From Flexibacter sp. CG_4_10_14_3_um_filter_32_15 (GTDB lineage: Bacteria; Bacteroidota; Bacteroidia; Cytophagales; Bernardetiaceae): 34,426 bases of DNA. Each line of letters opens with the position of its first letter. The stretch's first letter is position 1. The notes under the pieces are model-generated. The model was not told the DNA's origin, searched no databases, and was given only the letters and a program-made list of their open reading frames with translations. The stretch spans positions 3,364-37,789 of the forward strand of contig PFKD01000099.1 in NCBI GenBank assembly GCA_002784125.1. Direction: 5' to 3'. This document shows, in pieces, positions 27,938 through 34,426 of this stretch. The translations under genes were made by a program, and so were the position numbers.

Positions 27938-28567
27938 ATGGCACATATATCAAATACAATGGAAGTAGATACACATTATATACTAGGTGTATATAGCGAT
28001 GAAGACGACCTCAAACACGGTATTGATCATATTCGTGAAAAAGGAATTTCTATCTACGAAGTATTTAACCCATATCCAGTTCATGGATTGGAGAAAAATT
28101 TAGGATACGGACATTCGTGGCTTCCAAAAGCAGCTTTTATGTTTGGAGCATTAGGAACTACTTGTGCGATTACGATGCAAACAGGTATGATGGGTGGACT
28201 TTGGCCAATGATCATTGGGGGAAAGCCTTTTATTTCTATTCCTGATTTTGTTCCTGTATCTTTTGAGATGACTGTTCTTTTTTCAGCATTTGGAATGGTA
28301 GGTTCATTTTTGGTTTCTCAAGACTTGAAACCGTATAAAGTTCCTCGTATTTTTGACCGTCGTAGTACAGATGATAAACATATCGTAGCTATTGATTTGG
28401 CAAAAAACACTCTTTCAGAAGCAGAAATCAAAACTGTTTTGCAAGAAGCAGGTGCAGAAGAAGTAAATCGTAAAGATTTTACAGAAGAAGAAAATAATCC
28501 CTCTTTCTTCAAATATTTGGGTGATTTGTTTAAGTATGGTGTGCGTTCTACGAGCCGTCCTAAATAA
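27938..28567 (+). CDS. actD: ACIII subunit ActD (DUF3341)
   Basis: YILGVYSDEDDLKHGIDHIREKGISIYEVFNPYPVHGLEKNLG is typical of DUF3341, followed by two TM segments. Confidence 0.95.
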   Translation: MAHISNTMEVDTHYILGVYSDEDDLKHGIDHIREKGISIYEVFNPYPVHGLEKNLGYGHSWLPKAAFMFGALGTTCAITMQTGMMGGLWPMIIGGKPFISIPDFVPVSFEMTVLFSAFGMVGSFLVSQDLKPYKVPRIFDRRSTDDKHIVAIDLAKNTLSEAEIKTVLQEAGAEEVNRKDFTEEENNPSFFKYLGDLFKYGVRSTSRPK

Positions 28568-28619
28568 TTTTATTACCTGTCTGATTATACAGATTAATTT
28601 AGTATAAAAAATAAAAGCA

Positions 28620-29327
28620 ATGAAGCTATTTAATACATTTACATTTTCTACTTTATCTACTGTTTTGGGAGTTGCAATGCTTACTCTTTTGGCTAGTTGT
28701 GGAGCAGAAGAAAATTATCCAGGAGTTGAATATGCACCTCAGATGTATCATTCTGTTCCTTACGAACCACTTAGCCAAGTAGTGGAAAATGAAAACCATT
28801 GGTATTCTTTTATTGATGATTATTTCAATACTTCTCCAACATCTATTTATGGATACTATACAAAAGAAGAATTGGCAGAAAATCCTGAACTAAGAAAGAA
28901 AGTTACTAATATGCTTATGCCTCCTGTGGGTACAGTAAAACGTCAGGAGTATCAAACTGAAGAGTTACAAGGAACTTCAATGTTTTATGAAATGCACAGA
29001 GATAGCGTAGAGCTTGCTGCAAGAACTTGGAAAAGCCCTCTATCAAAAGACGACGAGCAAGTATTAGCAGATGGAAAACAGCTTTTCTTGACCTATTGTG
29101 CATCTTGTCATGGAAATGAAGGAAAAGGCGATGGCAAAGTAGGAGCTGTTTATAACGGTGTTCCTAATTATACAGCAGGTCGCTATAAGACTTTGAATGA
29201 AGGTTGGATTTTCCATGTAATTACGTATGGAAAAGGTCGTATGTGGCCTGTAAAAGTTCAGCTTAATCCCGAAGAGCGTTGGAAAGTAGTGCATTATGTA
29301 CAACAACTACAACAAGGAAAACCTTAA
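28620..29327 (+). CDS. actE: ACIII subunit ActE, monoheme c-type lipoprotein
   Basis: Lipobox LLASC, one CASCHG heme motif, PGVEYAPQMYHSVPYEP segment. Confidence 0.93.
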   Translation: MKLFNTFTFSTLSTVLGVAMLTLLASCGAEENYPGVEYAPQMYHSVPYEPLSQVVENENHWYSFIDDYFNTSPTSIYGYYTKEELAENPELRKKVTNMLMPPVGTVKRQEYQTEELQGTSMFYEMHRDSVELAARTWKSPLSKDDEQVLADGKQLFLTYCASCHGNEGKGDGKVGAVYNGVPNYTAGRYKTLNEGWIFHVITYGKGRMWPVKVQLNPEERWKVVHYVQQLQQGKP

Positions 29328-29421
29328 TTAAATTGTTAAATAAGGAGTTCTAGAAAATTAAAATTACTTAACTGTCTTTAGAAATTATTTCGCAGACTAT
29401 ACATAAACTTTATCAATCGCA

Positions 29422-30798
29422 ATGGCTGCACACAAAGATCATCATTTTGATAGAGAAGCACTAAACGAACAGTTTATCTTCTCAGCAAAAGCAAAACGAA
29501 CTATATTTATTCTAATTGGAATAGGAGTACTATTTTCTCTAATAGGACTATTTTTTATGGCTACAGATTCTGGGCATCACGAAGAAGCCCATGCAGCCAT
29601 AGAGATGACTGGAAATGAACTTTCTTCGCTTGAAAATCCTGATGCAGTTCATGCAGACGGAGAACATGCAGCAGAAGGTGGACATCATGCATATCATTGG
29701 ACAAACCGAGTGAAGGTAAATCTTTGGATTAACGTTATTTTCTTTGTTGGTCTTTCTGTAATTGGAGTTTTTTGGGTAGCTATCCAATATATTTCTATGG
29801 CAGGTTGGTCAGCAGGTTTCAAACGTGTTCCTGAGGCATTTGCTTCTTTTTTACCTGTTGGTTTGGTCTTATTCCTCATTGCTTTTGGTTGGGGATTCCA
29901 TGAAATTTTCCACTGGACAGATGCTTCTCTGTATGATAAAGCAAGTGCTTCTTACGACTCTATCATTGCAGGAAAACAACCATTTTTGAATATTCCTTTC
30001 TTCATTGGAGGTTCTATCGTAATTATTGGAGGATGGTTTTTATTTCATTTCTTTACTCGTAAAAACTCATTAGCAGAAGATAAAGCTACAGACCCAAAAC
30101 AGATTCGTAAGCATTATCGTAATATGGTAAAATTATCTGCTGCGTTTGTGGTATTCTTTGGAGTTACTTCTTCAGTCGCTGCTTGGTGGTGGACACTTTC
30201 TATTGATACGCACTGGTTTAGTACTATGTTTGGCTGGTATCACTTCGCAAGTTGGTGGGTAGCTGGTATTGCAGCTATCACGCTTACAGTTGTGATGCTG
30301 AGAGAAGCTGGTTATTTGAAATTTATCAACGAAAACCATTTACACGATTTAGGTAAATTTGTATTTGCATTCAGTATTTTCTGGACTTACATTTGGTTTA
30401 GCCAATTCTTACTTATTTATTATGCAAATATTCCAGAAGAAACAGCTTATTTTGTAGAGCGTCTTTCTAGTCCAATTTATAGAAAATATATTTTGATTAT
30501 TTTACTCGTAAACTTCATTATTCCATTCTTTGGATTGATGACACGTAATGCAAAACGTAAAATGACTATCTTGAAAGTAATCTGTATTACAGTAATTATC
30601 GGACACTGGTTTGATTTTTACCAAATGATTACTCCAGGTACGCTTCGTGAGCATGGTTCATTTGGCTTCCTAGAAATTGGAATGCCATTTATATTTGTAG
30701 GTGTATTTGCTTATTTAGTAGGAATGTCTTTAGCCAAAGCTCCTCTAGTTGCAAAGAATCACCCACTTTTGGAGGAGGCTTACAATCACGAAACTTAG
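29422..30798 (+). CDS. actF: ACIII subunit ActF, quinol:cytochrome c oxidoreductase membrane protein
   Basis: Polytopic protein with WTLSIDTHWFSTMFGWYHFASWWVAGIA, in act gene order. Confidence 0.93.
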   Translation: MAAHKDHHFDREALNEQFIFSAKAKRTIFILIGIGVLFSLIGLFFMATDSGHHEEAHAAIEMTGNELSSLENPDAVHADGEHAAEGGHHAYHWTNRVKVNLWINVIFFVGLSVIGVFWVAIQYISMAGWSAGFKRVPEAFASFLPVGLVLFLIAFGWGFHEIFHWTDASLYDKASASYDSIIAGKQPFLNIPFFIGGSIVIIGGWFLFHFFTRKNSLAEDKATDPKQIRKHYRNMVKLSAAFVVFFGVTSSVAAWWWTLSIDTHWFSTMFGWYHFASWWVAGIAAITLTVVMLREAGYLKFINENHLHDLGKFVFAFSIFWTYIWFSQFLLIYYANIPEETAYFVERLSSPIYRKYILIILLVNFIIPFFGLMTRNAKRKMTILKVICITVIIGHWFDFYQMITPGTLREHGSFGFLEIGMPFIFVGVFAYLVGMSLAKAPLVAKNHPLLEEAYNHET

Positions 30799-30853
30799 GA
30801 TTTAGAACTAAATAAAGATTCAATATAAATTGAATCAAAGTAAGAATTAAACT

Positions 30854-30893
30854 GAAATAAGGTTTTTAAATTGGTTTAAAAACCTTATTTTTG
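30854..30893 (+). terminator. Terminator-like hairpin between actF and coxB
   Basis: aataaggtttttaaa-ttgg-tttaaaaaccttatt is a perfect 15-bp stem followed by TTT. Confidence 0.7.
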
Positions 30894-31160
30894 TATCCTA
30901 GTAAAGAGAATATTAAGTGTTATTAAAAAACTTTCAAAAATAACTGAAAGTTTTGAAAACCTTTTTCTACTACAAAACGCTTATTTCTCAAAGACTCACA
31001 TAACTTTATATACAACTAAGTTTGAAAAGTGAAGTTGAGATTTATACCTATATTTTATGGGATTAATAAATTTTAACAAAACAATTTTACTAACAGTATA
31101 TAATAATTACTATATAGTATAAGAACTAAATTTTAATAAAACTTTTAACTGACCTATACA

Positions 31161-32222
31161 ATGAACGGATTACTTATTGCTGCCGTCGGCGTTCTGTTCC
31201 TCGTCTTAATGGCTCTCATCTATCGTGTTTTCATGCTTGTGCGTGTGGCAAAAGATGTTAAAGAGCCAAATGCTAGAGATAGCAGAGTGGGAATGTCGAA
31301 TAAAGTGAATTCGATTTTATTTATCGTATTCTTCTTTGTGCTTTTTACATCTATTTTTGCCTATGGATTTTCTGAAAAAGTAAAATATATTTTACCTGAA
31401 GCATCTTCTATACATGGAATAGAAATTGACTTTTTGTTTTGGCTGACTACGTCTGTTGTCTTTTTTGTTTTTATCGTAACACACATTCTATTGTTCTTCT
31501 TTCCTTATGTGTATCGTTATCAAGAACATAAAAGAGCAACATTTATACCTCATAATAATCAGTTAGAGATTGCTTGGACTATCGTTCCTGCTATTGTTCT
31601 CACAGCTCTTGTTGTTACAGGTTGGACTGTTTGGTCTGATATTACTAAACCAGCTCCTGAAGATGCTTTAGCTATTGAAGTAATGGGAAAACAGTTTAAC
31701 TGGCAAGTACGTTACGGAGGTAAAGATGGAAAAATTGGCAAGTCCAATTACATGAAAACAGATGGAACAAATTCTATGGGAATGGACTTTGAGGCCGATG
31801 AGGCTAACTATGATGATTTTATGTATAATGAATTACGTTTACCAAAAGGTCGTCCTGTTCTTTTAAAGATTCGTTCCCGTGATGTATTGCACAGCGTATT
31901 TTTACCTCACTTTAGAGTAAAAATGGATGCAGTACCTGGAATGCCAACACAGTTTTGGTTTACACCAACCAAAACAGCAGAAGACGTAAAGGATGAATTG
32001 AGAGCAAAAGATGACCCAAATGCAGAAGCCTTTGAATACCGACTAGCTTGTACTGAAATTTGTGGAGGTAGTCATTTTGCGATGGCTATGAAAGTTTCTG
32101 TTTTAGAAGCTGATGAATTTCAAAAATGGTATGATTCTGAAGAGGCTTGGGCTTCTAAGAATGTAGATTACTTAAAAGAACAAGGAATCAAAAATATTCC
32201 TTCTAATCTAGCATCGAAGTAA
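31161..32222 (+). CDS. coxB: Cytochrome c oxidase subunit II
   Basis: CuA ligand motif CTEICGGSHFAM, IEVMGKQFNWQVRY, DVLHSVFLPHFRVKMDAVPGMPTQFWF. Confidence 0.95.
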   Translation: MNGLLIAAVGVLFLVLMALIYRVFMLVRVAKDVKEPNARDSRVGMSNKVNSILFIVFFFVLFTSIFAYGFSEKVKYILPEASSIHGIEIDFLFWLTTSVVFFVFIVTHILLFFFPYVYRYQEHKRATFIPHNNQLEIAWTIVPAIVLTALVVTGWTVWSDITKPAPEDALAIEVMGKQFNWQVRYGGKDGKIGKSNYMKTDGTNSMGMDFEADEANYDDFMYNELRLPKGRPVLLKIRSRDVLHSVFLPHFRVKMDAVPGMPTQFWFTPTKTAEDVKDELRAKDDPNAEAFEYRLACTEICGGSHFAMAMKVSVLEADEFQKWYDSEEAWASKNVDYLKEQGIKNIPSNLASK

Positions 32223-32318
32223 AAAGTAATAAGAAATATAGCTAATTAGGACAACAATATCAATCGAATATAAATTAACTTTAATACATCTATTTTACAA
32301 TAAATACCGCAATTAATT

Positions 32319-34292
32319 ATGGCTGATACAACACATCAAGCAGGCGGACAAGATGTTCAAGAACTGCGTTATGATGTCGAAAATCATGGATTTATTCATG
32401 AAGAGCATCACGAAGATCATGAGCATCACGGAAATTTTTGGACAAACTATATCTTTTCTACTGACCATAAAGTAATTGCAAAGCAGTTTTTGTTTACAGC
32501 AATATTTTGGGCACTAGTAGGAGTAGGTATGTCAGTAATTTTCCGTCTGCAACTCGGTTTTCCTGACGCAGATTTATCTTTCTTGAAACCAATTTTGGGC
32601 AAGTGGGTAGATGCAAGTGGAAAATTAGACAAAGAATTTTATTTGGCACTCGTTACCATGCATGGTACCATCATGGTTTTTTTCGTACTTACTGCTGGCC
32701 TTAGTGGAACATTCAGTAACTATTTGATTCCTTTACAGATAGGTGCTAGAGACATGGCATCAGGGTTTATGAATATGTTATCCTACTGGCTTTTTGCAAT
32801 AGCAGGTGTGATAATGTTTTATTCTTTATTCATCGAAACAGGTCCTGCATCTGGAGGATGGGTAATTTATCCACCACTTAGTGCATTACCACAAGCTATG
32901 CCTGGTTCAGGATTAGGAATGACCCTTTGGTTAACGAGTATGGCAATATTCATAGTTTCCACTTTATTAGGAGGAATAAATTATATCTCAACGGTTATCA
33001 ATTTACGTACTCGTGGTATGTCATTCAATCGTTTACCACTTACAATTTGGGCATTCTTTATTACTGCTATTATTGGTCTTTTATCATTTCCTGTTTTGTT
33101 TTCAGCAGCATTACTTTTGATTTTTGACCGTAGTTTTGGTACAAGTTTCTTCTTATCTGATATTTATATTGGTGGAGAAGCACTTCCAAATCAAGGTGGT
33201 AGCGCAATTTTGTTCCAACACTTATTTTGGTTCTTAGGACACCCAGAAGTATACATCGTACTTTTACCTGCTCTAGGAATTTCATCAGAAGTAATTGCTG
33301 CAAACTCAAGAAAGCCAATCTTTGGTTACCATGCAATGATTTTGTCTATCATTGGTATTGCAGTTCTTTCGTTTATCGTTTGGGCGCATCACATGTTCGT
33401 AACAGGTATGGATCCTTTCTTAGGAACTATCTTTATGTTCTTGACCTTGATTATTGCAGTTCCTTCGGCAGTAAAGGCATTTAACTATATTACTACGCTT
33501 TGGAAAGGTAATTTGGTGTTTACGCCAGCTATGCTTTTCTCTATTGGTTTGGTTTCTCTCTTTATTGTTGGTGGTCTTACAGGTATTCACTTGGCTAGTG
33601 CAGCTATTGATATTCAATTACACGATACTTATTTTGTAGTAGCTCACTTTCACCTTGTAATGGGTTCGGCATCATTCTTTGGTATGCTCGCTGGCATTTA
33701 TCACTGGTTTCCAAAAATGTTTGGTCGTATGATGGATGTCAAATTAGGTTATTTTCATTTTTGGACAACATTCATTGGTGTTTATGCGATATTTTTTCCG
33801 ATGCACTTTATCGGTGTAGCAGGTTTTCCTCGTCGTTATTATTCTCATACCTCATTTGAACCATTTGGTTTATTTACAGATTTGAATATGTTTATTAGTA
33901 CGGCTGCTATTCTTACATTTGTAGCTCAGTTTGTGTTCATATTTAACTTCTTTTATTCTATGTTTAAAGGTCGTTTAGCTCCTGCAAATCCTTGGAAATC
34001 AAATACTTTGGAATGGTCAACACCTCGTTTTCCTGGACATGGTAACTGGGTAGGTGCAATACCTCAAGTATTCCGTTGGCCTTATGATTATAGTAAGCCA
34101 GGTGCAAAAGATGATTTTATTCCTCAGCATATTCCATATTCTGAAACTCCTGAATCTAATTTACCTTTTGAAGAGAAGCTAGCAACCCTTGAAAAACAAC
34201 AAAAACAGGAAGGAATCAAAATCCAAAAAACTCCAAAAGCTCCAACTTCTGAAAGTTCAAAAACTGATTTAGATGAAGGCGAAAATGTTTAA
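32319..34292 (+). CDS. coxA: Cytochrome c oxidase subunit I
   Basis: Heme-copper oxidase motifs: STDHKVIAKQF, MHGTIMVFFVL, FWFLGHPEVYIVLLPALG, WAHHMFVTGMDP, HDTYFVVAHFHLVMG. Confidence 0.98.
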   Translation: MADTTHQAGGQDVQELRYDVENHGFIHEEHHEDHEHHGNFWTNYIFSTDHKVIAKQFLFTAIFWALVGVGMSVIFRLQLGFPDADLSFLKPILGKWVDASGKLDKEFYLALVTMHGTIMVFFVLTAGLSGTFSNYLIPLQIGARDMASGFMNMLSYWLFAIAGVIMFYSLFIETGPASGGWVIYPPLSALPQAMPGSGLGMTLWLTSMAIFIVSTLLGGINYISTVINLRTRGMSFNRLPLTIWAFFITAIIGLLSFPVLFSAALLLIFDRSFGTSFFLSDIYIGGEALPNQGGSAILFQHLFWFLGHPEVYIVLLPALGISSEVIAANSRKPIFGYHAMILSIIGIAVLSFIVWAHHMFVTGMDPFLGTIFMFLTLIIAVPSAVKAFNYITTLWKGNLVFTPAMLFSIGLVSLFIVGGLTGIHLASAAIDIQLHDTYFVVAHFHLVMGSASFFGMLAGIYHWFPKMFGRMMDVKLGYFHFWTTFIGVYAIFFPMHFIGVAGFPRRYYSHTSFEPFGLFTDLNMFISTAAILTFVAQFVFIFNFFYSMFKGRLAPANPWKSNTLEWSTPRFPGHGNWVGAIPQVFRWPYDYSKPGAKDDFIPQHIPYSETPESNLPFEEKLATLEKQQKQEGIKIQKTPKAPTSESSKTDLDEGENV

Positions 34293-34321
34293 TTAAAAAC
34301 TAATAGCTTAATACATAAATA

Positions 34322-34364
34322 AAAAATTCCCTATTCTTTTAATTAAGGATAGGGAGTTTTTTTA
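34322..34364 (+). terminator. Rho-independent terminator after coxA
   Basis: aaattccctattctt-ttaatt-aaggatagggagttt has one wobble and is followed by a T-tract. Confidence 0.75.
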
Positions 34365-34426
34365 TAACTTTAAATAAAATGTAATATAGTTTTACTTAGG
34401 AATAAGAATTAACATGAGTGACATTT

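Noticed and set aside
34414-34426. ATGAGTGACATT at the window end as the start of a new gene
   Set aside because: Follows a terminator and may be a real start, but only four codons are visible, so no product can be supported.
1-34426. CRISPR arrays, tRNA/rRNA genes, prophage or IS transposase genes, restriction-modification or other defence operons
   Set aside because: No regularly spaced repeats, no tRNA-like cloverleaf or rRNA sequence noticed, and no transposase, integrase or known defence motifs seen among the ORFs.

Overview
The window is a typical AT-rich Bacteroidota chromosome segment, probably Cytophagales/Bernardetia-like; that placement is inferred from gene content and was not verified. 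The best-supported block is a respiratory locus at about 21.5-34.3 kb. It encodes Alternative Complex III (actA, actB, actC, actD, actE, actF) followed by cytochrome c oxidase subunits II and I. Upstream are a Spy/CpxP-like protein, a flippase-like membrane protein, homogentisate 1,2-dioxygenase, gldD, a UPF0175/DUF3368 toxin-antitoxin-like pair, a VWA protein, an ECF sigma factor cluster, a lipoprotein-like peptide deformylase, sucD, a T9SS LRR/SprB-repeat adhesin with a PorP/SprF partner, and a 7TM-SpoIIE phosphatase. I see no clear novel defence or biosynthetic system. The items most worth a second look are: (1) a structured repeat region at about 140-630 with compensatory-changing hairpins and an 18-bp inverted repeat; (2) an unannotated 51-aa very basic protein at 20629-20784(-) with its own promoter-like box, leader palindrome and bidirectional terminator; (3) a perfect 20-bp palindrome just upstream of actA; (4) a Ca2+-loop-like DxDxDG motif in ActB; (5) a deformylase with a lipobox; (6) a frameshifted small gene at 7820-8108(-). 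All calls come from reading the sequence; no database searches were run.
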